Below, in pieces: positions 32,933 through 42,472 of a stretch of 64,000 nucleotides of DNA (within the stretch, counting starts at the first letter, position 1; the number at the start of each line of letters is the position of its first letter). The DNA lies in contig NZ_FTMQ01000003.1 of the NCBI RefSeq assembly GCF_900156055.1, positions 1 to 64,000 on the forward strand, written 5' to 3'. The notes under the pieces are model-generated. The model did no database searches. It saw nothing but the letters and a program-made list of their open reading frames with translations, and was not told the origin of the DNA. The position numbers and the translations under genes were made by a program. This DNA comes from Rhizobium sp. RU33A (lineage in GTDB: Bacteria > Pseudomonadota > Alphaproteobacteria > Rhizobiales > Rhizobiaceae).

Positions 32933-34312
32933 TCAGCGGACGGCCGAGATATTGCCGGCGAGGCTGAGATGCGGGAAGTCCCCGTCGCCGCCGATCATGT
33001 CATCCCTGATGCGCTCCTTCCAGCGATATCCGAGGATCGCGCCCTTGTCCGCACCCTCGACGATATTGCCGCGGATCACAGTTTGGCCGGCACCCTCGAC
33101 CACGCTCACCCGCATGCCCTCCGGGCTGTCGCGCAATATGTTGTCGCTGACGATGACGTTGCGCAGGTAGGGACCCCAGCCGATCGCAAGCGCCGCTGTG
33201 TCCGCGCCTTCGACGAGATTGCCGCTCACCAGCGTGTCGGCCTCCACCGAGATGCCGAAGCCGAAGCTGCTGATCGTCGGCACATAGGGGCCCTTGTTGA
33301 CGATCCGCCTGACGATGTTGTTGCTGACGGTCGACAGGCGCCCGCCATGGTCGAAATTGGCGACAGAAATGCCGATGGCCGCACCATCAATGATGTTGCC
33401 TGTGATCAGCGCGCCCTCGAACTCGAATTCGGCATAGATGGCCGTTTCGCCGGATCGGAAGGCCTGGTTGCCGCTGATCGTGATGTTGGAAGCGGAGTTG
33501 GCCCGGATGGCCGAAAAAGCGCAGTCCGAAACGTGGTTTTGCGACACCAGCACATTGTCGGCGCGAAAGACGTTGATCCCGTTGCCATATTGCCCGGTGC
33601 CGCCATTGGTGGCGCCGATCCGTGCCACCCTGTTGCCGGCAATGACGCTGCCGTCTTCGCCCTTCGTCCAGCGATGCACCAGAACGCCGCCATTGCCACA
33701 GTCGAAGATCTGGTTGTTGCGGATCGAGAAGGCCTTGCCCTCGATCGCCCAGATGCCGGCTTCAGTGGCGCCCGAGATCCGCGTCTTATCGATCCGGCCG
33801 CCGCAGCGTGCCAGATAGATCCCGGATTTGCGGCTGCCGGTAATTTCGCAGGCCTCGATCGTCACGTCGTCGACACTGCGGAAGGAGAGAAGCCCCTCGG
33901 TGTAATCGGCAAGCCAGCGATTGGCGCCGTCGAAGGTGAGGCCCGACAGGCTGAGGCGCCGAATGTCCTGGGCTGCAATCAGATGTCCGTCGCCGCGATA
34001 GACAAGCCGCGTCAGTCCCGGCACGCCGACGATCCGGCTGCCATCGCGCAGTTCGAGATTGGCGACTTCGTAAGTGCCGGCCGGTAGGAAGACCGGCTGG
34101 CCCATGGCCGCCGCCCGGTCGATCAGATCCTGCAGCTTGGCGCTCTGATCGTCTTCGGCGCCGGGCAGGATCCCGGCTTCGGCCGCGTCGAAGCCGCCGC
34201 GCAGTTCCGCCATGGCAAGCGTCTGGGCACACGCAAAGCGCAGGCCGCCGGGCAGGCCCGCTGTCGCAAAGAGCCCGCCAAGGCCGATCATGACCGAGCG
34301 TCGAGAAGGCAT
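32933..34312 (-). CDS. TIGR03808-type TAT-exported beta-helix repeat protein
   Basis: A 459-residue protein with a Tat signal (MPSRRSVMIGLGGLFATAG, twin Arg at 4-5) and a long right-handed parallel beta-helix made of repeated ~22-residue strands (for example ISGNQAFRSGETAIYAEFEFEGALITGNIIDGAAIGISVANFD). This is the 'TAT-translocated repetitive protein' family restricted mainly to Rhizobiales. Beta-helices of this type usually bind or cut polysaccharides; no catalytic residues are recognisable here. It is expected to fold in the cytoplasm and be exported to the periplasm. Confidence 0.88.
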   Translation of the reverse strand: MPSRRSVMIGLGGLFATAGLPGGLRFACAQTLAMAELRGGFDAAEAGILPGAEDDQSAKLQDLIDRAAAMGQPVFLPAGTYEVANLELRDGSRIVGVPGLTRLVYRGDGHLIAAQDIRRLSLSGLTFDGANRWLADYTEGLLSFRSVDDVTIEACEITGSRKSGIYLARCGGRIDKTRISGATEAGIWAIEGKAFSIRNNQIFDCGNGGVLVHRWTKGEDGSVIAGNRVARIGATNGGTGQYGNGINVFRADNVLVSQNHVSDCAFSAIRANSASNITISGNQAFRSGETAIYAEFEFEGALITGNIIDGAAIGISVANFDHGGRLSTVSNNIVRRIVNKGPYVPTISSFGFGISVEADTLVSGNLVEGADTAALAIGWGPYLRNVIVSDNILRDSPEGMRVSVVEGAGQTVIRGNIVEGADKGAILGYRWKERIRDDMIGGDGDFPHLSLAGNISAVR

Positions 34313-34530
34313 GTGTCCGTTCCGTTTCCGGCTTTCACTGTCAGGCCAGAACCTTGGAGGAAGCGTGCAGCCCCGGCAAGAACAGGCTTAAAACAGTGTT
34401 AACGGCGCGGGTGAGGTGCTTCGCCTTTGGTCTAAGCAATTTCAGGCAAAGACTTGAGCCAGATCAAGGAAACTTGCCGACTTGATCCTATTGTCAGAAC
34501 AGAAAGACATGAACACGAAGGAAAACGATC
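34313..34530. other. Intergenic region between divergent genes
   Basis: A 218-base spacer between the TIGR03808 gene and the small membrane-protein gene. It becomes AT-richer toward 34440-34530, consistent with promoters. I see no further gene or strong palindrome. Confidence 0.35.
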
Positions 34531-34734
34531 ATGCTTCGCCTCGCTGCAGTACTCTATATCCTCGTCGCAAGCGCCGTCGGCGGTGCGGCGGTGATCGCGG
34601 TCCTGTCGCTCGATATGCGCGAAGGCTGGCAGATCGCGGCGGCTTTCGCTGCCGGTCTTGTGCTCTCGATCCCGCTTTCGGCCGTGCTGGCCAAGAAGAT
34701 CTACAACGCCTTGCAAGGACCGAAGCCGGTCTGA
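34531..34734 (+). CDS. Small two-helix membrane protein ('CTP synthetase' misannotation family)
   Basis: A 67-residue protein with two hydrophobic helices (about residues 3-27 and 34-57) joined by a short LDMREGWQ loop, ending KKIYNALQGPKPV. Homologues in rhizobia are commonly labelled 'CTP synthetase' although they have no similarity to PyrG. Located in the inner membrane; function unknown. A terminator-like hairpin follows near 34820-34860. Confidence 0.75.
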   Translation: MLRLAAVLYILVASAVGGAAVIAVLSLDMREGWQIAAAFAAGLVLSIPLSAVLAKKIYNALQGPKPV

Positions 34735-34814
34735 GCCATTCTCTTCGGCGTGGGACGCAAGCCCTTCCTGTCCTGGCGGAGCGGGGAGGGTGGTGAACAA
34801 CCAGTCCCATGACG

Positions 34815-34862
34815 ACCGGCCGGCATTTTCTCGGGGGAGGGAATGCCGGTCGGGTCGTTTCC
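34815..34862 (+). terminator. Terminator-like hairpin after the small membrane protein
   Basis: CCGGCATT (34820-34827) pairs with AATGCCGG (34842-34849), with extra outer G-C pairs (GACC/GGTC-type), and is followed by GTTT. The hairpin also lies just beyond the end of the convergent MarR gene at 34899. Confidence 0.5.
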
Positions 34863-34898
34863 GTCCCTGCTACCCGCTGCCGTTCCGCCTTGAGACCG

Positions 34899-35450
34899 TC
34901 AGCCTTCGGTATCCTCGAAGCGCTTGAACTGCACCTCCAGCCCTTCCGTGAAGCGGGCATAGAGCCGCGCGAACGCCTCCACATCCTCGTCAGACCAACC
35001 GGCGGTCGCCTCGGTGATCGTCTCGCGCTTGATGGCCTCGATCTCGTCGAGCACCTTGCGCCCTGCCGCCGTCACCCGGACCAGGCTGCGGCGTCCGTCC
35101 TCTTGCGAGGCCGCCCGCTCAAGCAGGCCCTGTTTGACGAGATCGGCCACGATCCGGCTGCCCCGCGAGGGATCGATCCTCAGTTGTTCGGCGATCGTGC
35201 CGACCGTGACCTCCTGCTGGCTGCCGATCCGCTTGATGACGCCGATGGCATCGAGGTCCGAGAGTTCCAGCCCTGTGCCGATGCGTTTCAACGCCATGCG
35301 CCCGATGAAGCGGCGGCCGATCAACAGCCGCATGCGCGTCATGGCATGCCCGATGATGGCCAGGGACGAATCCCCGCCTTCAGGCAGAGCGTCTGGAATT
35401 TCGGTCACCGGCTCATCGCCAGAGGCTTGGGAGTGCGAAGCAGACATCAT
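34899..35450 (-). CDS. MarR family regulator
   Basis: A 183-residue winged-helix regulator: LELSDLDAIGVIKRIGSQQEVTVGTIAEQLRIDPSRGSRIVADLVKQGLLERAASQEDGRRSLVRVTAAGRKVLDEIEA has the MarR recognition helix and the D-G-R-R-S wing. It has an ~45-residue N-terminal extension. The start is one of two adjacent ATGs (35450 or 35447). It is divergent from an MFS multidrug exporter, the standard layout for a drug-responsive repressor that controls itself and the pump; an ATATGT-N7-ACATAT site lies between them. Confidence 0.85.
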   Translation of the reverse strand: MMSASHSQASGDEPVTEIPDALPEGGDSSLAIIGHAMTRMRLLIGRRFIGRMALKRIGTGLELSDLDAIGVIKRIGSQQEVTVGTIAEQLRIDPSRGSRIVADLVKQGLLERAASQEDGRRSLVRVTAAGRKVLDEIEAIKRETITEATAGWSDEDVEAFARLYARFTEGLEVQFKRFEDTEG

Positions 35451-35507
35451 GGTTCCAGCATAGCAAAGGTCGGACCGTGCGGAAAGCAAAATGAATGCCT
35501 TCAGCAA

Positions 35508-35526
35508 ATATGTGCTATTGACATAT
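35508..35526. promoter_or_regulatory. Probable MarR operator between regulator and exporter
   Basis: ATATGT (35508-35513), 7-base spacer, ACATAT (35521-35526): a perfect inverted repeat with MarR-type size and spacing in the shared promoter region of the MarR gene and the MFS exporter. Confidence 0.6.
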
Positions 35527-35572
35527 AATTGCAAGGGGCACATTTTGTGGGACAGACAGGAGCCCCCGATCC

Positions 35573-37174
35573 ATGACCAGAGCCACCAATGCCGCCCCCT
35601 CCGGCCCCGAACCCCGTTTCGAACCGCACCCGACGACGAGCGCCACCGGCGGGCCGACCGCAGACAATACGCCGCTGGTCACCGATCCCAGGCTCCGCCT
35701 TTTCGTCTATCTCCTGCTGATGTCGGCCATGTTCATGGCGACCCTCGACAACCAGATCGTTTCCACCGCTCTGCCCACCATCGTTGGCGAATTCGGCGAG
35801 CTGGAACGCTTCGGCTGGGTCGGCTCCGCCTATCTGCTGACCACCAGCGCCGTCATGCCGCTCTATGGCAAGCTGGGTGATCTCTTCGGCCGCAAATACG
35901 TGATTATGGCAGCGATCGCGATCTTCACCGTCGGCTCGCTGGTCTGCGGTCTTGCCGTCTCCATGGACACGCTGATTGCCGCCCGCGTCCTGCAGGCATT
36001 GGGCGGCGGCGGCATCATGGTGTCGATCTTCTCGATCAATGCCGATCTCTTCGAACCGCGCGAACGGGCCCGCTACCAGAGCTATGCCAGCCTCGTGCTG
36101 ATGGCCTCGGGCGCGCTCGGCCCCGTCCTTGGCGGTACGCTGTCCGATCTCTTCGGCTGGCGCTCGATATTCCTCGTCAACCTGCCGATCGGCATCGCGG
36201 TCCTCATCGGTCTTGCCTTCCTGCTTCCCTATCGCAAGCCGAACCGGAAGCCGAAGATCGATTATGCCGGTGCCATCCTCCTTGCCGGTGCTGTCGCCTC
36301 CATCGTCTTCTGGGCTGATAGTGGCCAGATCTTCGGCTCACTGATTGCCTGGGAAAGCCTCGCCGTTGTCGCCTTCGGTGCTCTGTGTGCCACGGGCTGG
36401 GTCCTGGTCGAGCGCCGCGCGCCGGAACCTGTCGTGCCGCTCTCGCTCTTCTCCAAACCGACCATCAACCTGTTGCTGATTATCTCGATCGTCTCCGGCG
36501 CCATCGGCATCGGCTCGGTCAACTACATCGCGCTTTTCCTGCAGACGACGACAGGTCTTTCGCCCTCCATGGCCGGCCTGCTCTTCGTCGCGACCACAGG
36601 TGGCATCGCCATCGGCTCCATCGCCGCCGGCCGCCTGATTGCGCGCACCGGCCGCTACAAGCCCTTTTCGATTGCCTCTGCGGCCCTCGGCGTCATCAGT
36701 CTTGGCATCTTCTCCTTCCTGCACGCCGGAACCCCGCTGATCTTCATCGCACTTGTCATGCTCTTGCAGGGCTTCGGCGTCGGCATCGGCCAGCAGGTGC
36801 CGGTCATCGGCGTCCAGAACGCCGCCGCAAAAGCCGATGTCGGGGCCGCCACCGGCACGGTCACGCTGACGCGCATGGGCGGCGCCGCGATCGCCATCTC
36901 CATCTACGGCGCGATCGTCAGTTCAGGCCTCACCCATGTCCAGATCGCACTGCCCGGCGGCGTCGATTTCCGCAACCTCACACCCGAAGCTCTGGCTGCC
37001 CTGCCGGATGCCGCCCGGACCCTCGTCGCCAACGCCTATTCCGACGCCTTCGTGCCGCTCTTCCTGACGGCCTCGGGCATGATGGTCATCGGCCTGATCG
37101 CAGCGCTCCTGCTGCCCAACATCCGCCTGCCGCGCGAAGGCGAGGGCAAGGAAGCCGTAGCCGCCCGCGCATAA
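35573..37174 (+). CDS. MFS multidrug exporter, DHA2 (EmrB/QacA) family
   Basis: A 533-residue inner-membrane protein with 14 predicted helices after a ~40-residue hydrophilic, proline-rich N-terminus. DHA2 signatures are MSAMFMATLDNQIVSTALPTIVGEFGELERFGWVGSAYLLTTSAVMPLYGKLGDLFGRKYV (motif D1 followed by motif A) and GALGPVLGGTLSDLFGWRSIFLVNLPIG (motif C). It exports lipophilic compounds using the proton gradient. AGGAG precedes the ATG. It is divergent from a MarR regulator, which probably represses it. A strong terminator follows. Confidence 0.92.
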   Translation: MTRATNAAPSGPEPRFEPHPTTSATGGPTADNTPLVTDPRLRLFVYLLLMSAMFMATLDNQIVSTALPTIVGEFGELERFGWVGSAYLLTTSAVMPLYGKLGDLFGRKYVIMAAIAIFTVGSLVCGLAVSMDTLIAARVLQALGGGGIMVSIFSINADLFEPRERARYQSYASLVLMASGALGPVLGGTLSDLFGWRSIFLVNLPIGIAVLIGLAFLLPYRKPNRKPKIDYAGAILLAGAVASIVFWADSGQIFGSLIAWESLAVVAFGALCATGWVLVERRAPEPVVPLSLFSKPTINLLLIISIVSGAIGIGSVNYIALFLQTTTGLSPSMAGLLFVATTGGIAIGSIAAGRLIARTGRYKPFSIASAALGVISLGIFSFLHAGTPLIFIALVMLLQGFGVGIGQQVPVIGVQNAAAKADVGAATGTVTLTRMGGAAIAISIYGAIVSSGLTHVQIALPGGVDFRNLTPEALAALPDAARTLVANAYSDAFVPLFLTASGMMVIGLIAALLLPNIRLPREGEGKEAVAARA

Positions 37175-37192
37175 CGTTCAAAACGAAACAAA

Positions 37193-37228
37193 AAGACCCC
37201 GGCGCGCGAAGTGCCGGGGTCTTGTCTT
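37193..37228. terminator. Bidirectional terminator between the MFS exporter and chemoreceptor genes
   Basis: AAGACCCCGGC (37193-37203) and GCCGGGGTCTT (37213-37223) form a perfect 11-bp stem with a 9-base loop, with A-rich sequence on the left and GTCTTCT on the right, so it can act on both converging transcripts. Confidence 0.85.
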
Positions 37229-37248
37229 CTCAGATGGCTTTGGGGCGA

Positions 37249-39459
37249 TCAGGCGGCGTAGCGCTGCGCGCCGGCTTCCCGCTGAACCTTGAAGCGGGCG
37301 ACGAGGGCGCGCAGATGCGCGGTCTCTTCGGCAAGCTTTGCGGTGCTGGCCGCAGCTTCTTCCACCATCGCGGCGTTCTGCTGGGTCATCTGGTCCATCT
37401 GGTTGACGGCCGTGTTGACCTCGGTCAGCCCGAGCGATTGCTCCTGGGCGGCCGTCGCGATCGAGGTGACTTGGCCAGCAATGCCGATCACCTTTGTCTG
37501 GATGTCGCTGAGGGCCTGGCCGGTGGAGCTGACAAGGTCCACCCCGGTCTGCACCTCCTGCGACGACTTTGTGATCAGCGTCTTGATGTCCTTTGCAGCT
37601 GTCGCCGACCGCTGCGCAAGTTCGCGCACTTCCTGGGCGACGACGGCAAAGCCCTTGCCTGCCTCGCCGGCTCGTGCCGCCTCGACGCCGGCATTCAGCG
37701 CCAAGAGGTTGGTCTGGAAGGCGATCTCGTCGATCACGTTGATGATCTGCGAAATTTCCTTCGAAGCCTGCTCGATCCGGCTCATCGCCGACGTCGCTTC
37801 GCCCACCACGCTGGAAGACGCTTCGGCGAACTGCCGGGCTTCCGTCACCATCTTGCTCGATTCCTGAGCCCGCGCGGTCGAAGTCTTCACGGCCACCGTG
37901 ATTTCCTCAAGCGCCGAAGAGGTTTCCTCCAGCGAGGCGGCCTGGTTCTCCGTGCGCCGCGACAGGTCGTCTGAGGCCTGGCGGATTTCGTCGGCACCAC
38001 CGTTGATCGCATCGGCCGAATGGCGAACCTGCTGCATCAGGTTGCGCAGGCTGCCCATGGTTTCGTTCACATTCGTCTGCAGGCTGGCAAAGACACCCTT
38101 ATATTGACCTTCCATGCTCTCGGTCAGGTCACCCTTCGCCAGCGCCGAGATCACGCGTCCGGTCTCGGCGATGCCGGCGTCGACGGATTCGACCAGCGTG
38201 TTGACGTTGGCGGCGAAGCGGTCGAGGTCCGGATTGTCGTAGCGCTTGGTGATGCGGCGGGTGAAGTCGCCGGCAACGGCGGCATCGACCACGGTCGCGA
38301 TGTTCGACTGCAGGTCGGCATTCTTCTCCTGCAGTGCTGCTTCCTGGGCCGCGAGATCGCGGATCTTGATGCCGTTCTGCTTGAAGACGTCGACGGCCTT
38401 GGCCATCAACCCGATCTCGCTCTTATGGTCGAGGCCAGGGATGACGGTCTCAAGCTTGTTGTCGGCGAGCGCACCCATGGCGCCGGTAATCTGGCCAATC
38501 GGCTGCGTGATGCTGCGTGCAATGAAGAAGGCGATGACACCGGCCATGACGAGACCGACGGCCGCGAGCGTGCTGCCGATCACGACGGCGGTCTCCATCG
38601 TCGCCTGTATGCTCGGCCCCAGCGTGTCCTGTTCCTTCTTCAGGTCGAGCTTCAGCTGCTCCACGGAATCGGAGAGCGCTTCCCCGGCGACGTTCATCGT
38701 CTCGTTGATCACCTGGTTCCGGCTCTGGATCACCTGATGCACCGACTGGAGCGCAGCTTCATAAGTCGCCAAGTCGGCGGTCACCGTGTCCAGCGTGGCC
38801 GTAATGCTGGAATCGGTGGAGCTCGACTTGATTTTTGCGATGTCCGCGCGCGCGGTCTCTGCAAACGTCTTGGCGTCTTCGAATGCGGCTTCGCTGTTGG
38901 TCAGCAGGAACTTGTTCGTTCCCAGGCGCAAGCTGCTGATTTCATACTTCAATCGTTCGAGCGTAGCGACTGCCTCGACGTTCCCGGAGGATGCCACCGA
39001 TTGATTGATTGCCGCCAGATCCTCGGCCATCTTCGGTCCGAGGGTGTCGAGCGTTCTGTCCACGAGTTCTTCGCGCTCATTCTGCAGGGCCACAACCTTG
39101 TCGAAGCCTTGGGCATAAGTGTCGACGAAGGGGTGAAAACCGGATGCGGCCGCCCTTTCAGCATCACTCAGGCCGAAGCCAAGCATCGTGTCGATCGATG
39201 CTTTCGTCGTCGCTAGCCGTGTAATGACGTCCTGCTTCAACTCTTCGGTGGGCTCGGCGCGGAACTTACGGAAGGCAAGCCGCGCTTCCAGCATGTTGGC
39301 CTGGATGCGACCCGCTTCATTTGTCTCCTTGGCGCTCTCGCGATACTCGCCGAACGACGCCACATTCGTCAGGTTCGAATAGACGCCTGCCCCGGCAATC
39401 ACACCGAGCACCAGCAGAACAGATCCGAACCCCAGGTAGATCTTGCTTCCGATTTTCAT
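37249..39459 (-). CDS. Methyl-accepting chemotaxis protein (transmembrane, HAMP)
   Basis: A 736-residue chemoreceptor: a membrane helix near residues 10-30, a helical periplasmic sensor (about 35-300, four-helix-bundle type), a second membrane helix ([18 protein letters not shown]), HAMP modules including a second HAMP-like segment around the [26 protein letters not shown] stretch, and the signalling domain with the hairpin tip [44 protein letters not shown]. It binds CheW/CheA. I prefer the start at 39459 ([15 protein letters not shown]), which begins right before the first membrane helix; an ATG 22 codons upstream has no clear ribosome-binding site. No CheW-binding pentapeptide for CheR is obvious at the C-terminus ([10 protein letters not shown]). 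Confidence 0.9.
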   Translation of the reverse strand: MKIGSKIYLGFGSVLLVLGVIAGAGVYSNLTNVASFGEYRESAKETNEAGRIQANMLEARLAFRKFRAEPTEELKQDVITRLATTKASIDTMLGFGLSDAERAAASGFHPFVDTYAQGFDKVVALQNEREELVDRTLDTLGPKMAEDLAAINQSVASSGNVEAVATLERLKYEISSLRLGTNKFLLTNSEAAFEDAKTFAETARADIAKIKSSSTDSSITATLDTVTADLATYEAALQSVHQVIQSRNQVINETMNVAGEALSDSVEQLKLDLKKEQDTLGPSIQATMETAVVIGSTLAAVGLVMAGVIAFFIARSITQPIGQITGAMGALADNKLETVIPGLDHKSEIGLMAKAVDVFKQNGIKIRDLAAQEAALQEKNADLQSNIATVVDAAVAGDFTRRITKRYDNPDLDRFAANVNTLVESVDAGIAETGRVISALAKGDLTESMEGQYKGVFASLQTNVNETMGSLRNLMQQVRHSADAINGGADEIRQASDDLSRRTENQAASLEETSSALEEITVAVKTSTARAQESSKMVTEARQFAEASSSVVGEATSAMSRIEQASKEISQIINVIDEIAFQTNLLALNAGVEAARAGEAGKGFAVVAQEVRELAQRSATAAKDIKTLITKSSQEVQTGVDLVSSTGQALSDIQTKVIGIAGQVTSIATAAQEQSLGLTEVNTAVNQMDQMTQQNAAMVEEAAASTAKLAEETAHLRALVARFKVQREAGAQRYAA

Positions 39460-39754
39460 GTTGTTGAGCACGCGAGTCAGTCCTTGACCAAAGGGGGAAT
39501 GATAGCGCGATCCTGATCGCGTCATCTTAAAAAGTGATGAAAGGCTAATTGGACGATCCCTAAATTTCGCACTGACTTAATCATTTTAAGCTGCAGAGCC
39601 GGTTTATATGCAGCTCATGGATGCCGGCGAGCCTTGTTTCGGTTCCGCGAGGGCGCCTTTCCCCGTTTGCGCACGCGTCAGGCCGCTCGTGCGCGGGCCG
39701 GTCCATGCAGCCATAAGCTTCGCGCCAGCCGCAGCTGACAGGTTGCGCGCAACG

Positions 39755-40594
39755 ATGTCAGTGAATCGGTGCAGCATGTTGAAGCCTCTCCCGTCCGGCC
39801 CGGCCTCCCTCCTGTCGAAGCGGCTCTTGTCGCTCGGCCTCGGCACGGCGCTTGTCGGCTCGCTCTCGGGCTGCATCCTGATGACCGATACCAGCCGCAT
39901 GAACATCGAGGTCTTCCAGGACGAGGTGGCCCCGGTCTGGTACGATCCGGCCCGCACGCCGCCGGCCGCCGACCAGTCCGCACCGCAAAAGCGCAGCCTC
40001 TACCAGACGCAGTTCCACCAGACCTATGGTCTTCCGGTCTCCAATCCGCTGCATCGCACGCTCTACGGCGTGATGGTCGATGACGGTCACACGCTTCCCG
40101 CCATCCCGCTCGATCGCGTGCGCTCCGACATGCTGCGCCAGGAGGTGAGCTACCAGTCGACGGAAGCCCCCGGCACCATCGTCGTTGATACCAGGGCGCA
40201 TTACCTCTATCTCGTCCAGCCGAACGGCAAGGCGATCCGTTATGGCGTCGGTCTCGGCCGTGACGGTTATGCCTGGTCGGGCCGCGGCGTGATCAAGCGC
40301 AAGGCGAAGTGGCCGCACTGGACGCCGACCGACAACATGGTCGAGAACAATCCGAACCTACGGCCCGTTTCCGCCGCCCGCGGCGGTCTGGTCGCCGGCC
40401 TCAACAACCCGCTCGGTGCGCGTGCGCTCTACATCTATCAGGACGGCAAGGATACGCTCTACCGTGTCCATGGTACGCCGGACTGGCAGTCGGTCGGCAA
40501 GGCGACCTCCTCGGGCTGCGTGCGCATGTTCAATCAGGATGTCATCGATCTCTTCGATCGCGTGCCCGACAACACCCCGATTGTTGTCATTTAG
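39755..40594 (+). CDS. L,D-transpeptidase lipoprotein 1 (YkuD/ErfK family)
   Basis: A 279-residue (or 272-residue, if ATG 39776 is used) lipoprotein: signal peptide with lipobox LSGC, a ~110-residue linker region, then a YkuD catalytic domain with GTIVVDTRAHYLYLVQPNGKAIRYGVGLGRDG and the active-site pattern H-G-T-P-D-W through SSGCVRM (the H...SxGCxR motif with nucleophile Cys). Such enzymes make 3-3 cross-links in peptidoglycan or anchor proteins to it. The start is uncertain because neither ATG has a strong ribosome-binding site. A paralog follows at 40752. Confidence 0.88.
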   Translation: MSVNRCSMLKPLPSGPASLLSKRLLSLGLGTALVGSLSGCILMTDTSRMNIEVFQDEVAPVWYDPARTPPAADQSAPQKRSLYQTQFHQTYGLPVSNPLHRTLYGVMVDDGHTLPAIPLDRVRSDMLRQEVSYQSTEAPGTIVVDTRAHYLYLVQPNGKAIRYGVGLGRDGYAWSGRGVIKRKAKWPHWTPTDNMVENNPNLRPVSAARGGLVAGLNNPLGARALYIYQDGKDTLYRVHGTPDWQSVGKATSSGCVRMFNQDVIDLFDRVPDNTPIVVI

Positions 40595-40751
40595 CGACAC
40601 TGATTTGCGACGTTAGCCCTCTCTCCAAAACGTGAGGGGGTGGTGGCGTTGCTTTAATTGAAGCTTTCCTGTTTGCATCGCATCATCGCGGAACAAAGCG
40701 CACCTCCCAGCGTCTTCATCCGCAGAACTGCTACAGGAAACTCATACCTAA

Positions 40752-41459
40752 ATGTCCTCTACACCCAATTTGACCCGTCGGTCGCTTCTGTCCCTGACAG
40801 GCCTCGGCGCGGCATCCCTGCTGGCCAGCTGCACCACCTCCCGTCCGCTCCCGGCAGACGCCCGTCTTGAGGGCCCGGTTGTGCCGGCCGCACCGAGCGG
40901 CCGCACCCCTGAACTCGATGCCATGTACGGCGAAGTCTATGACGGCGGCTACGTCATTCCGGCCGTCCCCTATTGGCGCATTCCGGAGCGCTTCTATCGC
41001 CAGCAGGTCATCGATCCCACCGGCGAAGCGCCCGGCACCGTGGTCGTCGATACCCCGAACCGCTACCTCTATCTCGTCGAGCGCGGCGGCACCGCCATGC
41101 GCTATGGCGTCGGCATTGGTCGCGACGGCTTTGCCTGGGGTGGCGCCGGCGTCATCCAGTGGCGCCAGAAGTGGCCGAAATGGACCCCGCCGGACGAGAT
41201 GATCGCCCGCCAGCCCGAGCTTGAGATCTATTCCGTCCGCAACGGCGGCAAGCCCGGCGGCCTCGACAATCCGCTGGGGGCGCGTGCGCTCTACATCTTC
41301 CAGAACGGTCAGGACACGCTCTACCGTCTGCACGGTTCGCCGGAATGGAGCTCCATCGGCAAGGCCGTCTCTTCCGGTTGCGTGCGCCTGATGAACCAGG
41401 ACATCATCGATCTCTACGAACGCGTGCCGACCAAGGCAAAGATCGTCGTCCGTCAGTAA
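40752..41459 (+). CDS. L,D-transpeptidase lipoprotein 2 (YkuD/ErfK family)
   Basis: A 235-residue paralog of the upstream protein, with the same catalytic domain: GTVVVDTPNRYLYLVERGGTAMRYGVGIGRDGFAW, LDNPLGARALYIFQNGQDTLYRLHGSPEWSSIGKAVSSGCVRLMNQDIIDLY, containing the H-G-S and S-S-G-C-V-R catalytic residues. Its signal peptide has both a twin arginine (TRRSLLSLTG) and a lipobox (LASC), so it may be a Tat-exported lipoprotein, unlike its neighbour. The linker is shorter. Tandem duplication and divergence are clear. The terminator at 41510 ends the pair. Confidence 0.9.
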   Translation: MSSTPNLTRRSLLSLTGLGAASLLASCTTSRPLPADARLEGPVVPAAPSGRTPELDAMYGEVYDGGYVIPAVPYWRIPERFYRQQVIDPTGEAPGTVVVDTPNRYLYLVERGGTAMRYGVGIGRDGFAWGGAGVIQWRQKWPKWTPPDEMIARQPELEIYSVRNGGKPGGLDNPLGARALYIFQNGQDTLYRLHGSPEWSSIGKAVSSGCVRLMNQDIIDLYERVPTKAKIVVRQ

Positions 41460-41509
41460 CCGGCGTTCTCGACCGGATCGCGCACGGCGATCACCGTAAG
41501 AAAGACAGA

Positions 41510-41540
41510 AGGCCCCGCCGCTGACGGCGGGGCCTGTTTG
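41510..41540 (+). terminator. Terminator after the L,D-transpeptidase pair
   Basis: AGGCCCCGCC (41510-41519) and GGCGGGGCCT (41526-41535) form a perfect 10-bp stem with loop GCTGAC, followed by GTTTG. It also faces the convergent gene at 41570. Confidence 0.75.
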
Positions 41541-41569
41541 CATTCCGGGTTCTCGAATGCGCGTCAGGA

Positions 41570-41974
41570 TCAGGCGGCTTCCAGCGCCTTCTCGATTGCC
41601 TGCACGGAGTGACCTGTCAGATCCTTGTCGAGCTCCCCGATCAGCACTGCCGAGAGCTGCTTGTGGTAGCTCTTGCGCATCTCGCCGAGTGTCCGTGGTG
41701 CCGCGATGATCACGAGGTTCTTGATCTTTCCGTCGAGCACCTGCTTGTTCAGCATCTCGGTGATGCCGTTGCTGAAGCCGTCCTCGTCCTGCTGGCTGTC
41801 GTCAGGATTGGCGGCGCTGCTGGAATGGCGGGCGCCGGATGGGATTTTCGAACCGTCGATCTCGTCTGACGGAATGGCCTTCAGCTTGATATCCAGAGCA
41901 TTCCCTTCGTTTTGGAAGAGGCTCAGCTTCTCGCCGTCGGCAACGGCAATCACGGCATTCTGCGGTACTTGCAT
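41570..41974 (-). CDS. Host attachment family protein
   Basis: A 134-residue protein of the 'required for attachment to host cells' family (Host_attach, eRF1/baeRF-like fold): VPQNAVIAVADGEKLSLFQNEG, then GFSNGITEMLNKQVLDGKIKNLVIIAAPRTLGEMRKSYHKQLSAVLIGELDKDLTGHSVQAIEKAL, the typical C-terminal half. The start is decided by the ribosome-binding site: AGGAGA ends directly before a first ATG at 41980 but lies 7 bases before the ATG at 41974 (MQVPQNA). The name comes from an Agrobacterium attachment screen; the molecular function is unclear. Confidence 0.85.
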   Translation of the reverse strand: MQVPQNAVIAVADGEKLSLFQNEGNALDIKLKAIPSDEIDGSKIPSGARHSSSAANPDDSQQDEDGFSNGITEMLNKQVLDGKIKNLVIIAAPRTLGEMRKSYHKQLSAVLIGELDKDLTGHSVQAIEKALEAA

Positions 41975-42106
41975 GGGCATTCTCCTTGATGGTCTGTGCG
42001 GCGCTCACCCGAGGGTGTCGTCACCGCAGTTGACCGAAGGACAACCCTTGGCGTGCAGATCGGTTCCGCGTTCCAAGCGTCCGCCGCGACGACGGATTGA
42101 CGCGGC

Positions 42107-42472
42107 TTATTCCCGACAGCGAAACGGGCTGAACGAGCTCGCAGCACCTGCATTCATACTGGCGATCGTAAGACCATTGGCGACCTCGATGTCGGCTTCC
42201 GTCTGCGGACAGGCATCGACATCGGCAAGACAGCCGCTGTCGATGAATGCCTGGTTCCGGGCCATGAACATATCCGAGACGCCCTCGCGTCCGACATGGT
42301 CGAGAATATCGGCAAAGGCCTTCCGGTAGACGTCGCATTTCTTCCGCTGCCAGTCGGAGCGCTCCTCCGCTGTCCTGCCGGCTTCCTGCGCCACGGCATG
42401 CGTGCCGGGAGCCATCAGTGTCGTGGCCAGTGACAGCGTGAAGGCCAGACGGACGATCGTCCGACCAGTCAT
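42107..42472 (-). CDS. Secreted hypothetical protein coupled to the beta-lactamase gene
   Basis: A 121-residue protein with a Sec signal peptide (to about residue 29, HAVAQE) and a mature part of ~90 residues with three or four cysteines (KKCDVYRKAFADILDHVGREGVSDMFM, GCLADVDACPQT, PFRCRE) that could form disulfides. Its start overlaps the stop of the upstream beta-lactamase by four bases (ATGA), so translation is coupled. I do not recognise the family. A role linked to cell-wall stress is inferred from context only. Confidence 0.75.
   Translation of the reverse strand: MTGRTIVRLAFTLSLATTLMAPGTHAVAQEAGRTAEERSDWQRKKCDVYRKAFADILDHVGREGVSDMFMARNQAFIDSGCLADVDACPQTEADIEVANGLTIASMNAGAASSFSPFRCRE

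Noticed and set aside
34531..34734. CTP synthetase
   Set aside because: The family label is a misannotation: the product is a 67-residue two-helix membrane protein without any PyrG motif.
36385..37974. Forward frame of 529 codons overlapping the MFS exporter and chemoreceptor genes
   Set aside because: Arg/His/Pro-rich and out of frame with two well-supported genes; it also crosses their bidirectional terminator.
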